From: Proteromonas lacertae
Lineage: Eukaryota > Sar > Bigyra > Opalinata > Proteromonadidae
Assembly (NCBI GenBank): GCA_002245135.1
Contig: NGBS01000884.1
Span: forward strand, 1 to 64,000
Reading direction: 5' to 3'
Length of the DNA: 64,000 nucleotides
The notes below the pieces were generated by a model that worked only from the letters and a program-made list of their open reading frames with translations, searched no databases and was not told the origin of the DNA. The position numbers and the translations under genes are program-made. Shown here piece by piece: positions 1-10,427 of this stretch (position 1 is its first letter; every line of letters begins with the position of its first letter).

Positions 1-126
1 ATAAAACAGTTAAATAATTTGAAGAGATTGAGTTTAAACAATAATAATGTGAAGAATAAACAACTAGTAATGACTAGAATAAGTACAATAACTGAATATA
101 ACTCAAATGTAACTATTCGAATATAA
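1..126 (+). CDS. 3' end of a leucine-rich-repeat protein (partial)
   Basis: The window opens in an open frame of 41 codons in frame 1, ending at TAA 124-126. It contains LNNLKRLSLNNNNV, which fits the LxxLxxLxLxxN signature of a leucine-rich repeat, followed by a polar tail. The start and most of the protein lie upstream of the window. The piece is short and AT-rich, so one LRR-like match is only suggestive; it could also be a chance frame. Confidence 0.4.
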   Translation: MKQLNNLKRLSLNNNNVKNKQLVMTRISTITEYNSNVTIRI

Positions 127-280
127 AACTTAATTTTAAATATCATTGTTATTCTATTTGTTTTTATGATTATAATGACAATCATCAGACTTATCGTGAG
201 TCACAAAATAAAAAAATAAAAAAATGAAACGAATACATTTCAATAAGAATTTGAATTTTTTCATTTTTTGAATTATCAAG

Positions 281-611
281 ATGTCTAATCCTCGATTGAT
301 ATATGTGGGTATATTAATTACACATTTTAATATTGATTTTAGGTGGTTTAGATGAAAATGTGAATGAAGCCATTCTTCATTCTGCTTTTATTCCATTTGG
401 TGATATAATATCAGTTCAAATTCCTTTAGATAATAATAGTGGTAAAAGTCGTGGGTATGGTTTTGTTGAATATGAAGAAGTAGAAGATGCAAAAGCTGCT
501 ATTAATAATATGCATAGTATGATTAACTATTTGTATTGAATAGATGCTGAACTATATAATAAAGTATTGTCTGTTTCAATTGCAAAACCACAGAAGGAAA
601 GACCGTTTTAA
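281..611 (+). CDS. Stand-alone RRM protein, CYP33/PPIE type
   Basis: Three exons (281-308, 343-516, 544-611) joined across 34- and 27-nt introns give an 89-residue protein that is almost entirely one RNA-recognition motif. RNP2 is LIYVGG at residues 6-11 and RNP1 is RGYGFVEY near residue 47. The pattern of strands and the phrase AFIPFGDI are those of the N-terminal RRM of cyclophilin E (CYP33/PPIE), a spliceosome-associated protein, but the peptidyl-prolyl isomerase domain is absent: the frame closes a few residues after the last strand (PQKERPF). It probably binds RNA in the nucleus. The ATG follows a T-run plus GAAT about 20 bases upstream, as in other genes here. Splice sites restore a perfect RRM, so the model is firm. 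Confidence 0.82.
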
Positions 612-1087
612 GTTATATTCTTATTCTATTATTATTTAATTATTGGTGTTTTAAGCATGAATATAATTATCATGATTTACCATTAATCTTTTTATAATTT
701 TGCAAAATGTGAATAAGTAAGAGGTGTTTGAGATAAATTTTTACAACAATCACCCTATTCATCAAACAAACAAACTGCAACTTCTATTTAATTGGCATAA
801 CAACTAATATATAAGATTTAGCGAAATGTTTGTTATGTCTTCAACAGGTGATTTTTTTCATATATAATGTTAGTAAAACACATAACTAAAGTAATACTTC
901 ATGAACATTTGAAATTATATATGTTGTTTAAATTACGGAGTTTTATAAAACAATATACAATATAATATAAATTAATAGTATAAATTAAAGTTAATAACTA
1001 ATTTGTTGATTTCTTAAATTCATTCATTGTATTACATTTATCCTGTTCATCAATACTATAGATATAAATAAAGTGGATATATACTTT
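612..1087. other. Intergenic, no gene seen
   Basis: AT-rich sequence between the RRM gene and the 3' end of the minus-strand RING gene. I see no exon-like frame, RNA gene or repeat. It should hold the convergent 3' ends and polyadenylation signals of both neighbours. Confidence 0.5.
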
Positions 1088-1724
1088 TTAGCTACAGTAA
1101 TATAAAGTAGGTGCAATTTCTTTTAATATGTTAAGCAAATACTATTGTAATGAAAATTATATGTATATGAATATAAAATACTTTAATCTGACTATCTTTC
1201 GCCATATTCTCATTCCTATGAATCATTAATTTATTTGTAAGATCAGCAATTATTGTTTTAGCATTACTCAATTCCTGGCTTAAATGCTCTATTTTATGTT
1301 TAAAACCTGTATTTATTTGTTTTAATTTATTTATTTCTGTTACACAACAACTCTAATTACAATTACTCTAAATTACGAATATATATACCTCTAAATGTGT
1401 TTGTAATTGCTCTAAAGGTCCTGTCCAACTACAGCCAAACTCTTTATTGTCGCAATATACCAAAGCATCTTTTATCATATTTGTTATTATTCTCCTATAT
1501 TTGAATATAAAATATACTATATACCCTGGTTTCGTTATTTTATTAAAATCTAAACTTTTTTTATCTACAGGACAGGTATCATGATCATTTAACCATTCCA
1601 GAAGATCAGCTTCACTAAAAATATAACGATGATAATAATACCAGTAAATATGTTCACATTCTGTAAGAACTGGTTTCAAAGGTACACCGTGACAGATTGG
1701 ACATAAGATTGTGTCTTGATACAC
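1088..1724 (-). CDS. RING and TRAF-type zinc-finger protein (probable E3 ubiquitin ligase)
   Basis: Minus-strand gene with introns at 1615-1641, 1495-1524, 1353-1388 and 1142-1181; the spliced product is 167 residues. A RING finger starts almost at the N-terminus (CPICHGVP... CEHIYC ... DTCPVD), followed by VYCDNKEFGC, the beginning of a TRAF-type zinc finger. This order matches the RNF41/Nrdp1 and TRAF-like ligases. Only one TRAF finger is present, followed by a predicted coiled coil (KLKQINTGFKHKIEHL...), so it is short for the family. RING cysteines and the His are intact, so E2 binding is expected. The start is less sure: only seven residues precede the first RING Cys, and an open frame upstream (to about 1897) lies in another phase, so a further 5' exon is possible. 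The last intron (40 nt) is also optional, since its readthrough reaches a nearby stop. Confidence 0.72.
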
Positions 1725-2351
1725 TCTGGATGTACAAAATAACTCAAGTTACGACTTTCAGGTCCTGCATAGGCTTCTCCTCTGAGTTCAGGTATTGGAA
1801 CATCCATAAAAGACGAAAAAGGGAAATGAGCTTGTCTTCTCGAGCCTGGATCCATATTTCTATCCTTATTTGCCAAATGGGTAAGAAGAATAACCAAGAA
1901 AATATAATATTAATTGGAATGTTGAGAGGTCTGTCACGTGAAGAAGAATATATATGGATAAATAAGAAAGTTTGTAGAAAAGAAGAAAGACAACAAATAA
2001 GAGCCACATTAAAAGTCATTAGTTAAATCAAAACAAATTAGTAATGAATTTGTACACAACAAGAAAAACTAAGATTATAAAATAGAGAAAAGGATATGAA
2101 GTATCAATGAAAATAGATGTTCATATGTTTCATTTTGTTGGTTATATACCTGGAATTATTCTCTTCATGGGAGCAGTAGTAAGTTATCCCAAAAGATGTG
2201 TTTATATCTGCTGAATGAGTTGAATAAAATGTTAATTACTTGTTATAAAAGAAACTCTTACAGATTATTCAATATCGTTTAAGAAACAACATAAAAACTT
2301 GAAGAATCTGTTCTACAATCATCATGTATATATTATCATTATATTTGTTAG
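1725..2351. other. Intergenic; possible small hydrophobic exon at 2107-2178
   Basis: Overlapping frames on both strands around 1700-2030 are mutually exclusive and none matches a known family. An ATG at 2107 opens 24 codons (MFHFVGYIPGIILFMGAV is hydrophobic) and ends at a GTAAGT donor with an acceptor at 2263, but no splice joins it in phase to the next exon. It may be the 5' end of the following gene or a chance membrane-like frame. Confidence 0.25.
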
Positions 2352-2579
2352 TTGAATTACAATGATTACTTAAAAATTGATAGATTAAGTCCATTATTAG
2401 ATAAGGCGGATAAAATAAAAGCAAAAACTGCTGATAACCTTTGCACTATTGTTAGAGATGTGAATAATCTTGAAACTATTGATTTAAAATCTATCAAATT
2501 GAATGAAACATCAAAAGATTATGCAGTTAATTCACAAAAGTTAGGTAAAAGATTAAACCATTCTTCTCCAAAAAAGTAA
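2352..2579 (+). CDS. Coiled-coil exon, possibly a SNARE-like tail-anchored protein
   Basis: An open frame that begins directly after a TTAG acceptor (no ATG) runs 75 codons to TAA 2577-2579. It is helical and heptad-like (LLDKADKIKAKTADNL, then LETIDLKSIKLNETSKDYA), with a basic end (KLGKRLNHSSPKK). A hydrophobic segment, IIAISTLSWMIYFFLIALS, is encoded just downstream (about 2623-2682) and would make a C-terminal anchor, an arrangement typical of R-SNAREs and other tail-anchored proteins. However, I found no GT-AG junction that joins it in phase, and the zero-layer Arg is not in a clean position. Function is therefore not assigned, and both gene ends are unknown. Confidence 0.3.
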   Translation: MNYNDYLKIDRLSPLLDKADKIKAKTADNLCTIVRDVNNLETIDLKSIKLNETSKDYAVNSQKLGKRLNHSSPKK

Positions 2580-3040
2580 TACTTTTTGAATTTTTTTAAT
2601 ATAATTTTTATAGATAACAGCAATTATAGCAATTTCAACTCTTTCTTGGATGATTTATTTTTTCCTAATTGCACTGAGTTAAATAATTGTAATTATACTT
2701 TATTTTTCAAATTTATTCATTGTGTATGCAATAACTACTAATCTACTCGCATATAATTAGTCTAACAAATTTTCATAGTGAAAGGCATAAAAACAATACC
2801 ACAAATGAGAAATTGAAGAAAGTTAGTTCATTTTGTGTAACAGTTTGTAACGCATCAATTTTCGAATCTTAGCATTTCTTTTTTCTTTCTGTTTAGGAAA
2901 TTATACTAGGCAGAATAAATCATATAATTATCTAAACACTAAAATTACATCCAGTACATTCCGTTGTATCCACTTTTTTCACTCATCTTTGAAGTTAACG
3001 TACCCAAATTTTATATAGATATATTTATCAAAGACTAGAT

Positions 3041-3573
3041 ATGGATCCAACACAGGTATAATATCTATATCATTTTCTACCAGCAGAATCACAATGTGAA
3101 AAAAACATCTGAAGAAGAAGAAACAGATGGTTCAAGAAATGGCAGATGGACTGACGAGGAACATAATTTATTTTTGCAAGGTTTAAATCTTCATGGTCGT
3201 GATTGGAAAGCAATTGCTGCATTAGTATTGATATTGAGTTTATTTTGTATAGGTAAAAACACGAAATTTAGTTCAAATAAGAACACATGCTCAGAAATAC
3301 TTCTTAAAACAAGAAAAGAATAAGAGATCAAATGTATTTATAAAATGAGTGAATGTTTATGATATTTATAGGATATGGCATTTGCTACACCACCACCTAG
3401 TAAAGTTCGTAAACTAAATGAAGGAACAAAATCAGCAGATCGAGGAGTGAAGTATTTTTATTTTCATTTTATTTTTTTATTTGTTTTAGTATTCCTCCTT
3501 ATCCAACTCGTTCTAGAACATCAATTCAAATACAATCATTAGCACCACCACCACTGCAAATACCACAAATGTC

Positions 3574-3607
<34 letters not shown>

Positions 3608-6117
3608 TTATCACAACAACAACAACAACAACAACAACAACTTCCACCTCCAATCAATACTCCACAAATAATAAAGATTGATATTCCATTATCTCCAGAT
3701 GAAGATGATTATCCAAATACACCATTATCAAGATTTAATAATGGAAGATCTGAATTGCATAATGTATAATAATTAATTCACTTTATTATTTACAAATAGG
3801 CAATTGTTTCTGGTAATATTAAATTAATAGAATTACTATTAGCTGATGCTAAGAAGAATAGTAGTAACATCAATTTACCTGATTCACAAGGTTTTACACC
3901 ATTAATGTTAGCTGCCTGTATTGCTGATTCTAAAATGAGTTTGAAATTATGTGATATATTAATTCAAAATGGAGCACATCTTGATGATAGGGATCATATA
4001 GGAAATACTCCTTTACATTGGGCTTCTGCTATTGGATCATCAAGTATATTATCATTTATATTATTTATGTATTTGTCTATAGAAGGAATTCAATTATTAA
4101 TTGAAAAAGGAAGTGATCCAAATTGGGTAAATAATAACAAAGAAACTCCACTTCATACAGCTTCAAGATATGGTAGAATCTCAGTAATAGAATATCTATT
4201 ATCACCAGCTATCAATGCAGATTACAAAGTCCAAAATATCGACTATTTAACAGCCTTTGATGTTGCTGGTTGTCCTGCAGGATGTGTAGTAGATCCATTG
4301 TTAAGAAATATGGTAAGAAATTGTTATTTCAAATGCATTCCATATTTTAGAACTTTAGTTTTGTATCATAATGATTGTATCAAACCAATCAGTAACGGAG
4401 GTGATCCAAATAGTTATTTGAATTGGGAAAACTCAGATCGTGTCAAAGTAATCTTAAACAAATTACATGAGAAATTTGTACAAAATGAAATTGATTATAC
4501 AGACGAAATCAATTTAATCAGTAAAGAACAAATGGTTAAAGTCCATACAGAATCATACATTGAGTTCTTATTTGCATTGGATAAATCAGTACAAGATAAA
4601 GAAGGATATGTTCCTATGACACCCACAATACAAGGTAAATTTGGTACTGTATTTCCAGTAAAGAATTCTGCTAATAGTGAAACACAATTAAGTAAAGAGA
4701 CATTCACTGCAGCAAGAAGAGCATCAGGTGCAATCTGTAAAGCAATTGATGATATTGTTGCAGGTAAACATCGTAATGCATTTTGTGTAGTTAGACCTCC
4801 AGGTCATAATTGTGGTTTGAAAGGCTTGGCTAAATTATCAAGTGGTTGTGGTTATTCTATATTAAACCATATAATGATTGGTACTCAATACTGTTTAGAT
4901 ACATATAAAGATATTAAGAAAATAGCAATTGTTGATTTTGATATACATCATGGAAATGGAACTGAAGAATTAATAAAGAAGTTTAATAAATCAGATCAAT
5001 TGTTATATATTTCTTTACATTTATATTGTAAAGATCCAGAGAATAAATATGAATTTTACCCTGGTACTGGTGATTGTGATGATTTTATAAATAATATCTA
5101 TAACTGTCCAATCAGTCCAAATTGGGATAATTGTGTAAATAATAATGATAGAACCTATTATTTATTTATGTTTCATTCAAGAGTTTTACCTACTTTAAGA
5201 GCTTTTAAACCTGATTTAATCTTAGTATCTGCAGGATTTGATGGTGGTAAAGCGGATGTTGGTAATAGTCGATCTCAACCGAAATATGATTCAGGAATGG
5301 ATCTTGTACCAGATGATTATATGAATATGGCTGATGAATTACAGAAAATGGCAAATATTTGTTGTAAAGGAAGGTTAGTTAATTTATTAGAAGGTGGATA
5401 TGGCCATTATGAGAAACCTCAACCTAATCAAATACTATTAAACCGTTCATCATTAGCAGTAAACTGTTCATCTTATATTCATGGTTTAACTGGCAAAAAT
5501 GGTCCAATTCAGAATAATAACAAATCTTCACAGAAATACTGTAAATGTGGTGAAAATAAGAATGAATATATGTTGGAATGTAGTTCAGGCAAAGTATGTG
5601 GTGGTTGGGTGCATTTGAGCTGTGTTGGTTTAGACAATTTGACTGAGAAAGAAGCAAGAAGATTAATCGATTATATTTGCCCATTTTGTAGAGCAGAAGG
5701 TTTTCCTGTGAATGGGATTTTGTCGCCAACGTTTAGTGTAAGAACTCCTTCTAGTTTTCATAATGCTAATAATAATCCTTATGCTGAGGTATATATATAT
5801 ATAAATATATATATAAATATTTAACTCATTTATGTTTATAGTTGGCTGGTTTAGCTGCATTATCTGATGAATATATTTTGCCATCACCTAAGCATGATAA
5901 TTTCATGTCTTCACCATTAGTTTATCACGATACGGTCAATATGTCAAAAGGTAAGTCAATATTTGATTCTATCAGTATTACTACTGAGAATAATAACACT
6001 AATAATAAGTTAACCAAAGAAAACAATGTACAGACAACATTATCCACAATCAATCCTGAAGTGAACAGTACAGTGATACAATCAGAGCCAGAACCAGATG
6101 AAAAGAAAAATAGTTAG
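3041..6117 (+). CDS. SHAQKYF-Myb / ankyrin / class II histone deacetylase / PHD finger fusion
   Basis: Eight exons (introns 3056-3083, 3225-3252, 3334-3371, 3452-3489, 3764-3799, 4044-4082, 5789-5841) give one 938-residue frame. Domains in order: a plant-type Myb repeat ending in VQIRTHAQKYFLK (about residues 25-75); a linker with two poly-Gln tracts; ankyrin repeats (NTPLHWASA, ETPLHTASR); a class II HDAC domain; a PHD finger (CKCGENKNEYMLEC ... HLSCVGL ... CPFC); and an acidic, Asn-rich tail. Zinc ligands DFDIHHGNG and SAGFD, and the catalytic Tyr in LLEGGY, are present, but the active-site His pair normally written PPGHH reads PPGHN (4802-4810). A nuclear role in chromatin silencing is expected: Myb for DNA, PHD for histone tails, ankyrin for partners. 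Catalysis may be weak because the second His is usually the general base. It stays one gene because every junction is in phase with no stop between domains. Confidence 0.85.
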
Positions 6118-6235
6118 ATTAAAGAGTTAAACATTAAAATATAACATCTTTATATATCATGCAAATGTATTTTTTGTGTAATTTTTAAAAAAATTGGTAG
6201 TTGAAATTATATTCGTTACATAGTCTGTTATTTAT

Positions 6236-7540
6236 ATGATGGAAACTGAGAAGCTGGTAGGAATATTATAAATTTTATAAATAGAGTCTAGCTTATACCA
6301 ATTATTCTGAATATATTAATTCCCGAATTAAATCACAAACATTATTACCTATAGATAGCCTTATGGAGAATATAGCAGCACTGTTAAGTTGTATTATATT
6401 TCTATTCTATGCTAATAGTGAACAATTATGAGATATCCGAGTGGGAATACAAATATCTATGTGTTTGGTCAGAATGTAATGAATACCCATATATAACATC
6501 AACTAAGCTATGTATGTATTTAGATGTGAGTGACATTGATGTTATTAAGTTTTATTTTGATATTTACGGTATAAGTGTTATGCTTATAATAAAAATAGAT
6601 CGACACGTTGAATATAACAATTTTCTATCATTTATATGTATATTTGCTTTTTTCCCAATAGAATCACTAATTCAAAGTATAAATCTTATATGTTAATATT
6701 ACATATTATATAAATAGTTCTATTATCTATATGTTCAATAAATTCACACTATATGATACAAAAAGACCAAATAATTACTTTTTTAAGGTGTATTGGAGTT
6801 GAATCCTCTGAATTAGATCCAATACTTGAATGGTATAAGAAAACTGTAGTGTATATATATAAATTATATAAATCATTATATAACTTATAATTTTAAATAT
6901 AATAAATAGAGGTAAATCAAGGCAAATTGAACTTCGTATATTTTTAACTTACTTAGAAAGACATAATGAGTTATTAGGTAATATATTAAATCTTCGTAAG
7001 TCGATTATAAGCAATGTTATAACAAACTCAACATATAATAAAATAAAAAATAGAATGGAATTTTTTGATAAAAAGAATTATTCTTCTTATCCACCTGAAT
7101 CTTGTATATCATATTTAAATAGAACCTGTATAACACATGAACCACATCCGTATTACTCAGATTATAAAACAAATAACAATTCAAGTAGAGTATCCTATCT
7201 TACAGTCACATTTGAAATTAAGAAAAGATATGGTTATGCTAAGAGGATAGAAAGAAACTCAAAAGCAAGTAGTGGTAATAATCAAAGAAGTGCACCTGAT
7301 AGTACTTCAGAAAAATATGAAGAAGGGCAAAATAGGATAAAAAGTAGTTTAAAACCATCAAAAAGCTCAGTATCTGCTAACATGTTTAGTCCAGTAAATA
7401 GTCATAGAAGTGTTTCAACTTATAAGCTTCAATCAAGAAGAGGCACTTTACTTACAGGTGATAGATCTTCTTCTAAAGTATATCCTGGTCCGTCTTTTAT
7501 GAGTCCTACTAATAAGACAAATTCAGGCATAGTTGTATAA
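6236..7540 (+). CDS. Tandem family member 1 (unknown function, EF-hand-like helical module)
   Basis: Six exons (introns 6257-6284, 6391-6418, 6569-6598, 6677-6717, 6851-6909) encode 372 residues; the start is the first of two adjacent ATGs. The family layout is visible: an N-terminal helix ending TLLPIDSL; the core motif NNYEISEWEYKYL; helices containing PYITSTKLCMYLDV and FLSFICIFAFFPIESL; a C-terminal half with PHPYYSDY and KKRYGYAKR; then a Ser/Asn-rich tail. The helix-loop spacing resembles calcineurin-B-type EF-hands, but calcium-binding Asp/Glu loops are missing, so calcium binding is not expected. No signal peptide or membrane segment is seen. This member is the most intron-rich and most divergent of the four. 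Function unknown. Confidence 0.8.
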
Positions 7541-7726
7541 ATTTAAGAAAATATTAAGAAGACAAAATATTTATTCATCGTTTAAATGTATTATTTGCAT
7601 ATATTTTTTACTTATTTTTTGAATAGTTGGGTGTTTAACATGTCTAAAATAATAAAATAAAAAATAGACCAAATTTTAAAGAAATAATAGTCGTTACAGA
7701 TTAATGATGTTTTTTATTTGTTGAAA

Positions 7727-8993
7727 ATGGATGAAATAACAGTTGAATTATTGGTATCTACTTTCAATAATAATATTATCATAGACAGATGCATATAATT
7801 CATACTCTTCTTTTCGTAAAAAGAATAAACCAACCACATTACTACCAACAGACATTACAACCACTCATTTAGGAGATTTACTATGCCGTATATATTTATA
7901 AATAATTTTTGCTAGTAAATTTCTATGAAATATCTGAATGGCAGTATAAATACCTAAATATCTGGTGTATTAAACCAGATTACCCTTTTATAACAACTCG
8001 AGCATTATATACATTTATACATATTAAACCTATGGCTATTATAGAATATTACTTCGCTATTTATGGTATTTATTCATATATATTAAACAATCAATAGAAC
8101 AGCATATTGGTCCAATAGAATTTATCCCATTCCTATGTGTGTTTGTATTTTTTCCATTAGACTCTATTCTACCTCTGCTTCTTTCTATATGCGGTGTTCA
8201 TTCAAATTATTCATTAAATTCCACACAAATTTTAACATTTTTACATTCAATAGGATGTGAACCAGCAGCTGTGCAATATACAGAAGACTGGATCAAACAT
8301 GAAGAAACTAATTCAGGCCGAATACCTATGAGGAATTTCTTACAGTATATATCCACACATTCATCCATAATAAAGCCAGTGAAAGAATTAAAATCTGCAT
8401 TAATAACCAATATAGTCTCATTACAGTCGTACAACGCAATTCTACAGAGGAAATCGTACTATGATATGCCTGAATTGCTTGGTCATGGTCCTGAGTTTGA
8501 AAGTTGTACAGATATGATAGTTAGATCAATTTTTACTCATAAACCATCTCCACAACATACAGATTATTCTCCTCAAGATTCTACCCAATCTTATCAATCT
8601 CTAATTTATTTATTAAGATGTAGATATGGATATTCAAAGAGGCCAAACTGCTCTTTACAGTGTTCTAGTAGATTTAGCTCAGGAAGGTATGAAGAAGGAA
8701 TTGAAAAGATTAAAGGGAGTGTTAGAAATAATGATATGTCTTGTTCATTAACTCCATCTGCTCGTAATCTAGGAGTATTTAATTCTAGTGAGAAAAGAAG
8801 TTCTCTTACTATTTCAATGCTATATAAAAGTAAGAGTAAGAGAGAATCTGTAAAATTAACTAATTTAGCTCCTGTTCGTCAAATTAGTCATAAAGAAACA
8901 ATTTCAGATCATAACTATTATACGCCTGTTTCAAAGCGTTCTTCAGTAGTTCCAATATGTTTTACCTTTGAAGAGAACTATGAAGGTGTGTAA
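7727..8993 (+). CDS. Tandem family member 2 (unknown function)
   Basis: Four exons (introns 7754-7784, 7888-7915, 8066-8097) encode 391 residues. The first two introns fall at exactly the same family positions and in the same phase as in the other members. Core motif FYEISEWQYKYLNIW, then YPFITTRALYTF, FIPFLCVFVFFPLDS, LLLSICGVHSNYS, and EDWIKHEETNSGRIPM, which looks like a degenerate helix-loop-helix. The second conserved block has PSPQHTDY and YLLRCRYGYSKRP, followed by a segment shared with member 1 (RYEEGIEKIKGS) and a basic, Ser-rich tail. It sits 186 bp after member 1 on the same strand, as expected for tandem duplication. Confidence 0.82.
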
Positions 8994-9087
8994 ATTGTAC
9001 ATAAATATATATTTTTAATTTTATGGGTTGTGAAAATTGTTTTTTTGGTTAAACCTCTTTTAATTTAAATTAGTGGTTTTATCTATA

Positions 9088-10427
9088 ATGAGCAATGAAT
9101 ATACTATTAACATGATGGTATAGGTTTGTTTATTTTTTATTTATTTAGACGAAGGCATATAATCATTATAAGAGCTTTCTGAAAGGTCATTGGGACATTC
9201 CAACGCTTTTACCTATAGATGAATTTATCAGACAGTTTGCATATACTTTTTGTTGTATAAATTGATGTTTTATATATTTTAGTGAACAATTATGAGATAT
9301 CTGAATGGCAGTTCAAATATCTCACAATATGGTCATCTTGTCCTGAAGCACCATTTATTACAACAGAAATGCTATTTAATTACCTTGGAATTCAAAGAAT
9401 AGACATAGTAGATTTATATTTTAGTGTTTATAATCATCAAATTAGCTCAGGCAATTTCATATCCCTAATCTGTACATTTGCCTTCTTCACATTAGAACAA
9501 ATGCTTCAAGTCCTACTCTCCATTTGTGGAATTCATTCAAATTGTTATATAAACCAAGAGCAAATATTTTCATTTTTAGCAGCACTCAATGTTGAAATAA
9601 TATCAGTCAAACTCACAGAGAAATGGCTATCAGCAAGAGGAGAATCTAGACATTCAAAAAATCCTAAACGAATATCATTAAAATCATTTTTAAAGTTTTT
9701 ATCTGATAATCCTTCGGTGATCAATACTTTATTTTATTTCAAAGCATGTCTTGTGGAAACGATAATCACAGATCATACTTACAAAATCATCATCAATAGG
9801 AAGAAATTTTACAATTCACAAATTGATAATAAAAATAACCAAAATGAGAGTAAAATGAGAATTAATATTCATACTTCTACATCTAAAGTTAGACATGCAC
9901 ACAGTTATAATAATAATAAAAACATTCCGCCAGAACCGTTATGTAGAAAAATGTTTAGAATAATCTTCACGAATGAACCAGCACCTTATTTTTCTGAATA
10001 TGTGCCGATATCATATATCAATAATAATAATTCATATGATACAGTAATTTACTTATTGAGGTGTAAATATGGATATTCCAAAAGATTAACATCAACAGCT
10101 ACCTCTATGAGAAATACAACAACAACAACTAATACAGAATCTACAAATAGTGAGCAAGAGTTTCCTGCTAAAATTAAACAGAAACACAGTCTCAATTCAA
10201 GAAAATCTGGTCTTTGTAAGTCTCCGAATTATACTCCACGAAGTTTACTCCAAGCTTCAAAAGATGAGAATATTACAAGTCCAAAAATGACATTTATGTC
10301 TTTACCTGGTGTAGTTAACAATCATATCTCTTTGTCCAGTAGTCAGTTTATTAAAAAAGGTATGTCAGTGAAGAATAGTACTAATTCAAAGACAATACAA
10401 GAGAATATATCTCAAATGGGAGTATAA
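9088..10427 (+). CDS. Tandem family member 3 (unknown function)
   Basis: Three exons (introns 9118-9148, 9255-9282) encode 426 residues. It keeps NNYEISEWQFKYLTIW, APFITTEMLFNYLGI, FISLICTFAFF, LLSICGIHSNCYI, PAPYFSEY and YLLRCKYGYSKR. The two 5' introns are conserved with the other copies, while the intron after LYFSxY seen in members 1, 2 and 4 is absent here: the exon reads straight through. The C-terminal 130 residues are Thr/Asn/Ser-rich and probably disordered. Intron loss plus conserved flanks places the duplication before at least one intron change. Confidence 0.82.

Noticed and set aside
1676-2026. Three overlapping frames (plus 1697-2026, minus 1744-2019 and 1676-1897) of 70-109 codons
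   Set aside because: They contradict each other, have no recognisable domains, and could not be spliced in phase to the RING gene. The minus frame MDPGSRRQAHF might be a 5' exon but lacks a donor.
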